A stretch of 36,071 nucleotides of DNA from Tissierella sp. P1 (lineage in GTDB: Bacteria > Bacillota > Clostridia > Tissierellales > Tissierellaceae), in assembly GCF_002266425.1 (NCBI RefSeq), contig NZ_NPMN01000035.1, positions 1 through 36,071 on the forward strand, written 5' to 3'. The translations under genes were made by a program, and so were the position numbers. The notes beneath the pieces were generated by a model. It saw only the letters and a list, made by a program, of their open reading frames with translations, was not told where the DNA came from and made no database searches. Each line of letters starts with the position of its first letter. The stretch's first letter is position 1. Below, piece after piece: positions 15,871 to 26,501 of the stretch.

Positions 15871-17238
15871 ATGAATAGGAAGATACCTAGAATTTTAATT
15901 TGTATACTGCTGTTAATTTTATTACCTGTTAAAATATCTTATGCCAATTCAATTAATACTCAATATATAGATATTAGACTGACAAAACCCATAGTACAGA
16001 ATAATGTAATTAATCTTGGAAGTGATAGTGGTTTTTTACTATTTGATTTAAATAATAAAGATAATTCTATAGGGAGTATAAGTGAAACTAGTATTAAGGC
16101 TGTATTAGGAGAAGATGGTATCAATCTAGTTAATTCTCAAAACAATATTGTATTTACTTTACCTAAAGATGGAAGTGTTTTAATTTCTCAAAATACATTA
16201 GATAATCAATTAATAAAGGTTGAAAAAGATCGTTATAGAGATTATATTAGATTAGTCAGTAAAAATAATGAGATTTTTGTTATAAATCATGTAAATCTTG
16301 AGAATTATCTATATGGGGTAGTTCCAGCAGAAATGCCAGCAACTTTTCATATTGAAGCGCTAAAAGCACAGGCAGTAGCTTCTAGGAGCTTTGCTCTTTC
16401 AAATATAAAGAAACATTCAGCAGAAGGATTTAATTTATGTGATACGACTCATTGTCAAGTATATTCAGGCTTTGAGTATGAAAGACCTTCAACTAATCTA
16501 GCTGTAGATGAAACAAAGGATATATTTGCATATTACAATGGAAAAGTAATAGAGGCGATATTCCATTCAACTAGTAGTGGTTTTACAGAAGATAGTGTAA
16601 ATGTATGGGGTGGAGATTTGCCATATCTAAAGTCTGTGGAAGATAGCTTTTCTAGTGAATCTCCTTATAGTATCTGGAATTTTAGTATTAATATTAATGA
16701 ATTAAACAATAATTTAGTTTCATCTGGAATAAACATTGGAGATTTACAGGGAATTGAAGTTATTGATGCGACCTCTACTGGTAAGGTAAACAAAGTGAAA
16801 ATAATTGGAACTAAAGGAGAAAAAACTATAGGTGGAACCGAATTTAGAAACTTAGTAGGTGCTACGAAATTTAAGAGTTCTTGGTTTAGCATAAAAGGTG
16901 GAAATGCTAATTCATCAAGTAGTCAAGTTTATGTTATAAGCGGAGATACACTCAAACCACAAACTATAGATACTAGTAAAGCCTATATAATAGATGGGAA
17001 AGAAAAAAAGACAGTAACAAGAAGTACGGTGAATAGGGCTATTGGAAAAGATAGAGTAGAATCCATAGGAGAATTTTATCCAGTATCGTCTTCCGAAATA
17101 GTGATAGAAGGAAAAGGCTTTGGTCATGGAGTAGGTATGAGCCAGTTTGGAGCTAAGAAAATGGCTGAATTAGGATATGATTTCGAGGAGATTCTTAAAT
17201 ATTATTATACTGGGATAGATGTCTTACCAAATAATTAA
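15871..17238 (+). CDS. SpoIID/LytB domain protein
   Basis: This 455-residue exported protein begins with a signal peptide (LICILLLILLPVKISYA). The SpoIID/LytB domain follows from about residue 130, with NYLYGVVPAEMPATFHIEAL and KAQAVASRSFAL as the key region and GFGHGVGMSQFGAKKMAELG near the end; the invariant glutamate of PAEMP is the proposed catalytic residue. SpoIID-type proteins are lytic transglycosylases that act on denuded glycan strands during engulfment; LytB relatives stimulate amidases. The position between ruvB and queA recurs in clostridia, and this paralogue is commonly annotated only by domain. The ATG has a GGAAGGAG site. Confidence 0.92.
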   Translation: MNRKIPRILICILLLILLPVKISYANSINTQYIDIRLTKPIVQNNVINLGSDSGFLLFDLNNKDNSIGSISETSIKAVLGEDGINLVNSQNNIVFTLPKDGSVLISQNTLDNQLIKVEKDRYRDYIRLVSKNNEIFVINHVNLENYLYGVVPAEMPATFHIEALKAQAVASRSFALSNIKKHSAEGFNLCDTTHCQVYSGFEYERPSTNLAVDETKDIFAYYNGKVIEAIFHSTSSGFTEDSVNVWGGDLPYLKSVEDSFSSESPYSIWNFSININELNNNLVSSGINIGDLQGIEVIDATSTGKVNKVKIIGTKGEKTIGGTEFRNLVGATKFKSSWFSIKGGNANSSSSQVYVISGDTLKPQTIDTSKAYIIDGKEKKTVTRSTVNRAIGKDRVESIGEFYPVSSSEIVIEGKGFGHGVGMSQFGAKKMAELGYDFEEILKYYYTGIDVLPNN

Positions 17239-17457
17239 TATGTAAATCGATAGATAGGCTAGAATATTAATGTGCCTGATAAAAAAGTGCTTAGTAATTA
17301 AATGTCTAAGATAATAGAATAAATTTATATGATTTATAAATTTAGATGAAAAAGTTGCTAAATAACTAATAGCTAAAAAATTATATTCACATTTTAAATA
17401 TAATTGGATAAAAGAATTGTATTGTGGTCAATAATTATAATAAAGAAGGATGGTTTA

Positions 17458-19630
<2,173 letters not shown>

Positions 19631-19685
19631 GTGAATTATTTAAAATATATTGTATAATAGATTATAGAAAAGGAGGGATTTGTAC

Positions 19686-20006
19686 ATGCCACAACAGCTT
19701 CAAGGATTAATAATACCAATTGGTTTTTTAGTCATATTTTATTTTATGGCAATTAGACCGCAAAAGAAAAAAGAACAACAAATAAAAGAAATGAGAAACA
19801 GCCTAAGAGTTGGAGATGAAGTAATTACCATAGGTGGAATTTATGGTAAAATTATCAAAGCTAAAGAAGATATAATAACTATAGAAGTAGGATCTTCTAA
19901 AACGAAGCTAGATATGACTAGATGGTCTGTTGGTTCAGTAGTTAGCAAAAATGAATCAAAAAATAACAAAACTGAAGAAATAAAAACTGAAGAAGATGAT
20001 AAATAA
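19686..20006 (+). CDS. yajC: Preprotein translocase subunit YajC
   Basis: This 106-residue Sec accessory protein has one N-terminal membrane helix (LIIPIGFLVIFYFMAI) followed by the signature RPQKKKEQQIKEM and a small cytoplasmic beta domain (LRVGDEVITIGGIYGKIIK). It associates with SecDF and YidC in other bacteria. The charged C-terminus (KNKTEEIKTEEDDK) is a typical variable tail. ATG 19686 has AGGAGGG eight bases before it. A strong terminator follows. Confidence 0.96.
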   Translation: MPQQLQGLIIPIGFLVIFYFMAIRPQKKKEQQIKEMRNSLRVGDEVITIGGIYGKIIKAKEDIITIEVGSSKTKLDMTRWSVGSVVSKNESKNNKTEEIKTEEDDK

Positions 20007-20007
20007 C

Positions 20008-20044
20008 AAAAAAAGCTTCCTAATTTAATAAGGAAGCTTTTTTA
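20008..20044 (+). terminator. Terminator after yajC
   Basis: AAAAGCTTCCT (20011-20021) pairs perfectly with AGGAAGCTTTT (20031-20041) around a nine-base loop, ending in T. It ends the queA-tgt-yajC transcript just after the yajC stop codon. Confidence 0.92.
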
Positions 20045-20142
20045 TGTAATAAATATTGGTTTCCTTAAATAAATTAAGGATAAGGAGCCCTAAAGGACTA
20101 CCAGATTATTTTCTATGAAGTAAATATAAGGAGGGATATAAT

Positions 20143-20520
20143 GTGAAAGCCAAGAATTTGAACAAAAATATCTATTTATTAAAGGGGTTACTTCTGGCCT
20201 ATATTATCACATGTATTTTAATACTAGTTTTTTCAATACTATTAACCTATTCAAGTCTTAGAGAAAATAAAATGCCTCTAGTGAATACAATAATCATGGT
20301 GATAAGTGTAACCTCAGGTAGTGTTTATGTAGCAAAAATGGTTAAAGAAAAAGGATGGATTAATGGAGGAATAATAGGTATGGCATATTATCTAATATTA
20401 ATTATGCTTAACTTTATATTTCTAAAGCCTTTAGTATTAGATATATTTTCAATTTCAAAGTTAGTATTGGCATGTATTATAGGAATAATAGGAGGAATTA
20501 TTGGGATAAACATATCATAA
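20143..20520 (+). CDS. TIGR04086-type membrane protein
   Basis: This 125-residue protein has four hydrophobic segments: LLLAYIITCILILVFSILL, NTIIMVISVTSGSVYVAKM, GGIIGMAYYLILIMLNFIF, and a C-terminal VLACIIGIIGGIIGINI. A short loop, KMVKEKGWINGG, joins the second and third. It matches the TIGR04086 family, a small clostridial membrane protein often encoded beside the SCIFF locus, as here. Its function is unknown; a role in export or handling of the peptide is only suggested by position. The GTG at 20143 has AAGGAGGG upstream; the ATG two bases earlier is out of frame. Confidence 0.88.
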   Translation: MKAKNLNKNIYLLKGLLLAYIITCILILVFSILLTYSSLRENKMPLVNTIIMVISVTSGSVYVAKMVKEKGWINGGIIGMAYYLILIMLNFIFLKPLVLDIFSISKLVLACIIGIIGGIIGINIS

Positions 20521-20600
20521 AAGAATAAAAAAAACTTTAAATAAAAAAACTAATATGGTATAATAAATAGCAGTAAATAGATGCTAAGGAGGGATTTAAG

Positions 20601-20741
20601 ATGAAATACATAAAGACAATATCTGGTAGTAATCTAAAAGATACTATATCCAAGGGCGGATGTGGGGAATGTCAAACTTCCTGTCAATCAGCTTGTAAAA
20701 CATCCTGTACTGTAGGAAATCAAAAATGCGAGAATAAATAA
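20601..20741 (+). CDS. scfA: SCIFF ranthipeptide precursor (six cysteines in forty-five)
   Basis: This 46-residue ribosomal peptide precursor is a SCIFF peptide. The leader KYIKTISGSNLKDTISKGG is followed by a core with six cysteines (C21, C24, C28, C32, C36, C43), spaced in the SCIFF manner with Thr/Ser between them. In the known pathway the radical SAM maturase ScfB links cysteine sulfur to the gamma or other carbon of Thr residues (a ranthipeptide). The peptide is implicated in quorum sensing and carbon metabolism in some clostridia. ATG 20601 has AGGAGGG upstream. The maturase gene follows at 20917. The precursor is normally one of the most strongly conserved peptides of Clostridia. Confidence 0.96.
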   Translation: MKYIKTISGSNLKDTISKGGCGECQTSCQSACKTSCTVGNQKCENK

Positions 20742-20779
20742 GAATATAAAGGGTGGTGGTTTATCCATTACTTTTTATG

Positions 20780-20837
20780 CCCATAGGAAAGTTCTTACTT
20801 ATTTTAGATTTGTTAAAGAGAACTTTCCGTATATGGG
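20780..20837 (+). promoter_or_regulatory. Long stem-loop between scfA and scfB
   Basis: CCCATA (20780-20785) plus GGAAAGTTCT (20786-20795) pairs with AGAACTTTCC (20819-20828), then, after a three-base bulge (20829-20831), TATGGG (20832-20837). That is a 16-pair stem with a 23-base loop. No T run follows, so it is not a simple terminator. It lies 38 bases past the scfA stop codon and could protect the scfA mRNA 3' end or act as a processing site. Confidence 0.7.
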
Positions 20838-20861
20838 TTTCATAAAAAGATACCTTATAAT

Positions 20862-20882
20862 GCTTCGATGGAAGCTTTTTTT
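20862..20882 (+). terminator. Terminator between scfA and scfB
   Basis: GCTTC (20862-20866) pairs with GAAGC (20871-20875) around GATG, followed by seven T. It would end most scfA transcripts and leave limited read-through into scfB, fitting a precursor made in excess over its enzyme. Confidence 0.8.
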
Positions 20883-20916
20883 ATTTGTATAAAATTGTCA
20901 ATTAGGAGGAACTTTA

Positions 20917-22278
20917 ATGAATAAGGCATCAAAGATGCATAAGTTTCATTTAAATAATAAATATATTATTTTAGATGTAAATACTGGTGCGGTACATGTA
21001 GTTGATAAAATTGTATATGAAATCATAGATTATTATGGTGAAAAAACTATAGATGAAATAAAGAATACATTTAAAAGTACCTATGGCGAAAAAGCTGTAG
21101 AGGATGTATATAATGAAATAGATCAATTGACTAAAGAAGGACTTTTATTCTCTGAAGATGTGAACATTTCTCACTTCAAATATAATGAAGAAAATATTGT
21201 TAAAGCGATGTGTTTGCATGTAGCTCATGATTGTAATTTAAAATGTAGTTATTGCTTTGCATCACAAGGTGATTTTAAAGGAGAAAGATCACTGATGTCT
21301 TTAGAGGTAGGGAAAAAGGCATTAGAATATCTAGTTAAGAATTCAGGGTCAAGAAGAAATTTAGAGGTGGATTTTTTTGGCGGAGAACCTTTGATGAATT
21401 TTAATTTAGTCAAGGATTTAATAAATTATGGAAGAGAGTTAGAAAAGAAATATAATAAAAACTTTAGATTTACTATTACTACAAATGGAATTTTACTTGA
21501 TGATGAGAAGATTGATTATATCAATGAAAATATGTCAAATGTTGTTCTTAGTTTAGATGGCAGAAAAGAAGTCAATGATAATATGAGAAAGACAATTAGT
21601 GGAGAAGGTAGCTATGATATTATTTTACCTAAGTTTAAAAAGATGGTGGAAAAAAGGGGAGATAAGGATTACTACATTAGGGGGACCTTTACTAGTAATA
21701 ATATTGATTTCTCTAAAGATGCATTAGATTTTTATAATAACGGATTTAAAAAGATTTCAATAGAGCCAGTAGTTACATCTGAGGAAATGGATTATGCTTT
21801 AAGAGAAGAACATTTACAATCTGTTCTAGACGAGTATGAGAAATTCTCTAAAGAGTATATAAATATAAAAAAGATGGACAAGGATTTTTATTTTTTCCAC
21901 TTTATGATAGATTTGACTCAAGGTCCCTGTATTATAAAAAGATCTGTTGGATGTGGAGCAGGATCTGAATACATGGCCGTTACGCCAGAAGGTGATTTAT
22001 ATCCTTGTCATCAGTTTGTAGGGGAAGAGAAATTTAAGTTAGGAAATGTTATAGATGGAGTTCAACGAGGGGATATAAGAGAAAAATTTAAGAAGGCCAA
22101 TGTATATAATAAAGAAGAATGTAGGGAATGTTGGGCAAGGTTTTATTGCAGCGGTGGTTGTCATGCAAATTCCTATCATGCGCACAATGATCTTAGTAAA
22201 GCATATAAGATCGGTTGTGAAATGGAAAAGAAAAGAATTGAATGTGCCATATCTATACTGGCAAATTTAGATGAGTAG
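20917..22278 (+). CDS. scfB: SCIFF peptide radical SAM maturase ScfB (thioether-forming)
   Basis: This 453-residue enzyme forms thioether bonds in the SCIFF peptide. Residues 1-90 form an RRE-like peptide-binding domain (KFHLNNKYIILDVNTGAVH). The radical SAM cluster is C106-x3-C110-x2-C113 (CNLKCSYCFAS). FFGGEPLMN and the TNGILLDDEKI region support SAM binding. The C-terminal SPASM region has two auxiliary cluster sites: the cysteines of RSVGCGAG and YPCHQFVG, then ECRECWARFYCSGGCHANSY and the final IGCEMEKKRIEC. All are intact. Start ATG 20917 has AGGAGGA upstream. The stop codon overlaps the secD ribosome-site region, so it is probably translated together with secD. Confidence 0.96.
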   Translation: MNKASKMHKFHLNNKYIILDVNTGAVHVVDKIVYEIIDYYGEKTIDEIKNTFKSTYGEKAVEDVYNEIDQLTKEGLLFSEDVNISHFKYNEENIVKAMCLHVAHDCNLKCSYCFASQGDFKGERSLMSLEVGKKALEYLVKNSGSRRNLEVDFFGGEPLMNFNLVKDLINYGRELEKKYNKNFRFTITTNGILLDDEKIDYINENMSNVVLSLDGRKEVNDNMRKTISGEGSYDIILPKFKKMVEKRGDKDYYIRGTFTSNNIDFSKDALDFYNNGFKKISIEPVVTSEEMDYALREEHLQSVLDEYEKFSKEYINIKKMDKDFYFFHFMIDLTQGPCIIKRSVGCGAGSEYMAVTPEGDLYPCHQFVGEEKFKLGNVIDGVQRGDIREKFKKANVYNKEECRECWARFYCSGGCHANSYHAHNDLSKAYKIGCEMEKKRIECAISILANLDE

Positions 22279-22288
22279 GAGGAAGAAT

Positions 22289-23572
22289 ATGAAAGCCAAA
22301 AGTACTATAATTTTTATATTGATACTAACTATAGTAGGAGGTAGTACGTTTTTAGCATTAAATGGTGCCAAGATTGGGAAATATGAAATTATTAGAGCAA
22401 AAGATGCTATAGACTTAGGTCTAGATTTAGCAGGTGGTGTTTATGTAGTTCTAGAGGCTCAAACTGATGCTAAGGGTGCAGAACTTCAAAGAATTATGGA
22501 GCAGTCAAAGGCAATTATCAATGAGAGGGTAAATGGCCTTGGAGTGTCAGAACCTAATATATCAATTGAAGGTGGTAATAGAATAAGGGTTGAGCTAGCA
22601 GGTATAGATGATCCTCAAAAAGCAATTGAGTTAATAGGTAAGACTGCACAATTACAATTTGTAGATCCAGATAAAAATGTTGTATTGACAGGTAAAAATG
22701 TAATTGGTTCAGAGGTACAATATCATAATAATCAATTAGGTCAGCAAGAAATTCTAGTAAGCTTAGAACTAGACAAAGAGGGAACTAAAAAATTTGCTGA
22801 AGCTACAGGCCGACTTACTTTAGAACCAAATAGAGAGGACAGAATTATCTATATAATTTTAGATAATCAAATAATATCCTATCCTGCAGTGCAAAGTGCA
22901 GAAGAAGGGGGAACAGCTATTACAGACGGTAAGGCTGTTATAACAGGAAGTTTTTCACTAGAAGAAGCTAGTCAATTAGCTACATTGATTAGGGCAGGTG
23001 CTTTACCAGTTGAGATGAAGGAATTACAAACCTCCCTTATTGGACCTACATTAGGTTTGGAAGCATATGAAAGAAGTATTAAAGCGGGAGCAATTGCACT
23101 TCTTATAATTATGATATTTATGATAATAATATATAAAATTCCTGGTTTTATCGCTTCTATTGGTTTGATTATATATACATTGATAACAATATTTACGATG
23201 TCATCTTTAGGGGTTAAATTGACCCTTCCAGGAATAGCTGGTTTAATCTTATCTATAGGAATGGCTGTAGATGCAAATGTTATAATATTTGAAAGAATAA
23301 AAGAAGAAATAAAAGCTGGCAAAAGCATTAGAACTGCTGTAGATACAGGATTTAAGCGAGCTCTTACTTCAGTAATGGACTCAAATATAACTACATTTAT
23401 AGCTGGAGTTGTATTATATTACTTTGGAATTGGTCCAATTAAAGGATTTGGAGTAACTTTAATTATTGGTATAGTGGCTTCTATGATAACAGCAGTTATT
23501 ATATCTAAATATTTATTAAAGTTAATGGTATCAATTACAGGTAATAAAAATACTAAGCTTTATGGAGCTTAA
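22289..23572 (+). CDS. secD: Protein translocase subunit SecD
   Basis: This 427-residue inner membrane protein pairs with SecF and uses the proton motive force to help proteins cross the membrane. An N-terminal helix is followed by the motif LGLDLAGGVYVVLEA (the SecD D1 motif) and a large outer domain. Four to five membrane helices follow in the C-terminal half (ALLIIMIFMIIIY onward), with GMAVDANVIIFERIKEE and FGVTLIIGIVASMITAV as conserved segments. ATG 22289 is chosen over in-frame 22271 because GGAGGAAG lies between the two. SecF follows after 15 bases. It is separate from secF, unlike the fused SecDF of Bacillus. Confidence 0.96.
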   Translation: MKAKSTIIFILILTIVGGSTFLALNGAKIGKYEIIRAKDAIDLGLDLAGGVYVVLEAQTDAKGAELQRIMEQSKAIINERVNGLGVSEPNISIEGGNRIRVELAGIDDPQKAIELIGKTAQLQFVDPDKNVVLTGKNVIGSEVQYHNNQLGQQEILVSLELDKEGTKKFAEATGRLTLEPNREDRIIYIILDNQIISYPAVQSAEEGGTAITDGKAVITGSFSLEEASQLATLIRAGALPVEMKELQTSLIGPTLGLEAYERSIKAGAIALLIIMIFMIIIYKIPGFIASIGLIIYTLITIFTMSSLGVKLTLPGIAGLILSIGMAVDANVIIFERIKEEIKAGKSIRTAVDTGFKRALTSVMDSNITTFIAGVVLYYFGIGPIKGFGVTLIIGIVASMITAVIISKYLLKLMVSITGNKNTKLYGA

Positions 23573-23587
23573 TAGAGAGGTGAAAAT

Positions 23588-24454
23588 ATGAATATTATAA
23601 AAAATAGGAAGATATTTGCAATATGTTCAATCGCTATAATAATAGCAGGAATCCTTATGTTTTTCATTAAAGGTTTAAACTATGGAATTGATTTTACTGG
23701 GGGTACTTTGATTCAGATAAATGCAGGAAAATTTATCCCTGTAGATGAAGTTAGAGAAATAACTGATGAATATGATAAAAATGTAAGTATTTTACACGGA
23801 GGAACTGAAAAAGATGAATTAATAATAAAAAGTACCTTAGATCTATCTAATGATGTGATAACAGATATAATAAATAAATTTATAGAAAAATACGATATAA
23901 ACAAAAATAATTTTCAATCTGAAAAATTTGGTCCTTTTATGGGAGCAGAAATAAAAAATAAGGCTTTATTATCTACTTTAATAGCTACTGTACTTATGTT
24001 AGGTTATATTACTTGGAGATTTGAATTCAATTTTGGTGTAGCAGCTATTGTAGCATTAGCTCATGATATACTGATTATGTTAGCTGTTTATTCAATTCTT
24101 AGAATTCCAGTAAATAGTTCATTTATTGCTGCAATATTAACTATTCTAGGTTATTCTATAAATGATACAATAGTTATTTTTGATAGAATAAGAGAAAATA
24201 CAAAGTTATATCCTAGAGAATCAGTTGAAAATATAATAAATAATAGTATTAAACAATCCTTAAAAAGAACAATATATACTACACTGACTACATTGATGGC
24301 TGTTACTGTATTATATATTTTAGGAGTTGAAGATGTTAAGGTGTTGACATTACCTCTTATTATAGGTATGATAGCTGGAGTTTATTCTTCATTATTTATC
24401 GCAGCTCCATTGTGGTATGAACTTAAGAATAGAAAAATAAAAGCTGCTAAATAA
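23588..24454 (+). CDS. secF: Protein translocase subunit SecF
   Basis: This 288-residue partner of SecD has the GIDFTGGTLIQI motif after its first helix and the C-terminal SecD/SecF block with YSINDTIVIFDRIREN. Six membrane helices are expected. ATG 23588 has a GAGAGGTG site. It is the last gene of this Sec group; a weak terminator overlaps its stop codon. Confidence 0.96.
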   Translation: MNIIKNRKIFAICSIAIIIAGILMFFIKGLNYGIDFTGGTLIQINAGKFIPVDEVREITDEYDKNVSILHGGTEKDELIIKSTLDLSNDVITDIINKFIEKYDINKNNFQSEKFGPFMGAEIKNKALLSTLIATVLMLGYITWRFEFNFGVAAIVALAHDILIMLAVYSILRIPVNSSFIAAILTILGYSINDTIVIFDRIRENTKLYPRESVENIINNSIKQSLKRTIYTTLTTLMAVTVLYILGVEDVKVLTLPLIIGMIAGVYSSLFIAAPLWYELKNRKIKAAK

Positions 24455-24468
24455 GCAGTTTTTATTTT
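24440..24468 (+). terminator. Weak terminator overlapping the secF stop codon
   Basis: CTGCT (24444-24448) pairs with AGCAG (24454-24458) and a T-rich tail (TTTTTATTTT) follows. The stem is short but A/T pairing extends it. The stop codon is inside the loop region. Confidence 0.5.
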
Positions 24469-24537
24469 CAATGATAAAAATTTTGTCAAAAAATGAAGAA
24501 ATAGATAATAAGAACTAGAATTAAATGTGATTAAATG

Positions 24538-24575
24538 ATAGAATTTAGATACTAATTAGTGTGTCTAAATTCTAT
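24538..24575 (+). promoter_or_regulatory. 12-bp perfect hairpin before recJ
   Basis: ATAGAATTTAGA (24538-24549) pairs perfectly with TCTAAATTCTAT (24564-24575), and the loop holds a palindrome ACTAATTAGT. A short TTCTATT follows and the recJ ribosome site GGAGTG begins 8 bases later. It may be a terminator of the secF transcript or a regulatory hairpin of recJ. Confidence 0.6.
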
Positions 24576-24594
24576 TTCTATTGGAGTGAAGTAA

Positions 24595-26367
24595 TTGGAA
24601 AAATGGTTTATAAAAAATAAAGTCGCTGATTATAAAAAAATAGCAAAGGATTTCAAAATATCTGAATTTTTATCTAAGTTACTAGTTAATAGAGATATTA
24701 CTGATTATAACTTGATTGATAGTTTTATATCTTCTAGCTTAGATAGATTGCATGAACCTAGTCTTATGAAAGATTTGCTAAAGGGTGCAGATATTATTAG
24801 AGATAAGATAATAAATAAAAGAAAGATAAGAATAGTAGGAGATTATGATGTAGATGGAGTAATCTCAATTTATTTATTATATACAGGCATAAAAAAATGT
24901 GGTGGAAATGTAGACTATGTTATACCAAGTAGAATCAATGATGGATATGGTATAAATAATGAAATCGTTAGAGAAGCAGAAAAAGATGGGATAGATACTA
25001 TAATAACTTGTGATAATGGTATTGCAGCGATAGAACAGATAAAGCTTGCAAAAGAACTTGGACTAACAGTAATAGTAACAGATCATCATGATTTACCTTT
25101 TGTAGTAGATGAAGCTGGCGAAAAAAAATATTTATCTACAGAGGCAGATGCTGTGATAAATCCAAAGCAAAAGGATTGTAATTATCCATTTAAAGGACTT
25201 TGTGGGGCTGCTGTAGTGTTTAAATTAATACAAGAACTATACCTCATATTTGAATTACCCTTAGAATCTACATATTGTTTGATGGAATATGCTGCTATTG
25301 CTACAATTTGCGATGTAGTTGATTTAATTGATGAAAATAGAATTATAGTGAAAAAGGGTCTAGAACTTTTAAATAATACAGAAAATATTGGTCTAAAAGC
25401 TTTGATAAAAGAAACAGGAATTGAAGATAAGGAGATAGGAGTTTATCACATAGGATTTATTATTGGGCCAAGCATCAACGCTTCCGGAAGATTAGATTCT
25501 GCTTTAAAAGCCTTAGAGTTACTTTTATCAAACGATTTAGATCATGCAAATCTTTTAGCGAAAGAGCTTCGTGAACTAAATGAAGAGAGAAAACAAATGA
25601 CTATAGATGGAGTGGAGAAAATAATTAACATTATTGAGAATTCTGAGATAAAGAAAGATAAGATACTAGTTATATATGAGCCGGAAATACATGAAAGTAT
25701 TGCAGGTATCATAGCAGGAAGAATTAAAGAAAAGTATAATAGACCTACAATAATATTAACTCAAGGAAAAGATGGAGTTAAAGGCTCTGGAAGATCTATT
25801 GAAGAATATAATATGTTTGAAGAGATATCAGAGTGTAAGGATCTATTATTAAAATTTGGCGGGCATCCTATGGCAGCTGGATTATCATTAGAAGAAACAA
25901 ATATAAATCAATTCAGAAAAAAGTTAAATGAAAACACAAGTCTAACAGATGATGATTTAATATCTAGAATATATATTGACATGCAACTTCCGCTAGAATA
26001 TATTAGTTTTAAGTTAATTGATGAATTAAAGCTTTTAGAACCCTTTGGAAAAGGCAATAATAAACCTATATTTGGTGAAAAGAATCTAAAGATTAATCGT
26101 GGTTTTGTATTAGGTGCCAATAAAAATGTTTTAAAATTAATATTAGAAAATGAGAATAGAAAAATAATAGAAGGAATATTTTTTGGAGATATTATGGCTT
26201 TTGAAAATAGAGTGAATGAAATATATGGGAATGGAGAACTGGATAAAATTTATAAAGGAATAGGGAATAATATAAAATTAGATATATTATTTTATCCTTC
26301 CGTTAATGAATATAATGGAAATACTAATTTGCAAGTTACAATTCAAAATTATAGAATTAATAAATAA
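24595..26367 (+). CDS. recJ: Single-stranded-DNA-specific exonuclease RecJ
   Basis: This 590-residue nuclease degrades single-stranded DNA 5'-3' in recombination and repair. The DHH family motifs are clear: DYDVDGV, TCDNGI, TDHHD, INASGRLD, and KFGGHPMAAG (the DHHA1 domain). The C-terminal part (LLEPFGKGNNKPIF onward) is the RecJ OB domain. The protein is shorter than many Bacillus RecJ proteins. TTG 24595 is the chosen start, with GGAGTG 8-9 bases upstream. Its position just before relA is conserved in Clostridia, although apt, which usually lies between them, is missing here. Confidence 0.96.
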   Translation: MEKWFIKNKVADYKKIAKDFKISEFLSKLLVNRDITDYNLIDSFISSSLDRLHEPSLMKDLLKGADIIRDKIINKRKIRIVGDYDVDGVISIYLLYTGIKKCGGNVDYVIPSRINDGYGINNEIVREAEKDGIDTIITCDNGIAAIEQIKLAKELGLTVIVTDHHDLPFVVDEAGEKKYLSTEADAVINPKQKDCNYPFKGLCGAAVVFKLIQELYLIFELPLESTYCLMEYAAIATICDVVDLIDENRIIVKKGLELLNNTENIGLKALIKETGIEDKEIGVYHIGFIIGPSINASGRLDSALKALELLLSNDLDHANLLAKELRELNEERKQMTIDGVEKIINIIENSEIKKDKILVIYEPEIHESIAGIIAGRIKEKYNRPTIILTQGKDGVKGSGRSIEEYNMFEEISECKDLLLKFGGHPMAAGLSLEETNINQFRKKLNENTSLTDDDLISRIYIDMQLPLEYISFKLIDELKLLEPFGKGNNKPIFGEKNLKINRGFVLGANKNVLKLILENENRKIIEGIFFGDIMAFENRVNEIYGNGELDKIYKGIGNNIKLDILFYPSVNEYNGNTNLQVTIQNYRINK

Positions 26368-26501
26368 TTAAACTTTAGATTAATAAATATTTTTTTATAT
26401 GGTATATTAACGTAATCGTTATAAATAGTGAATTATGGGTAATTATAAGTAATCAAACTACTTTATATATACATTCATTATAGGTGAAGAAGGTGAATTC
26501 A

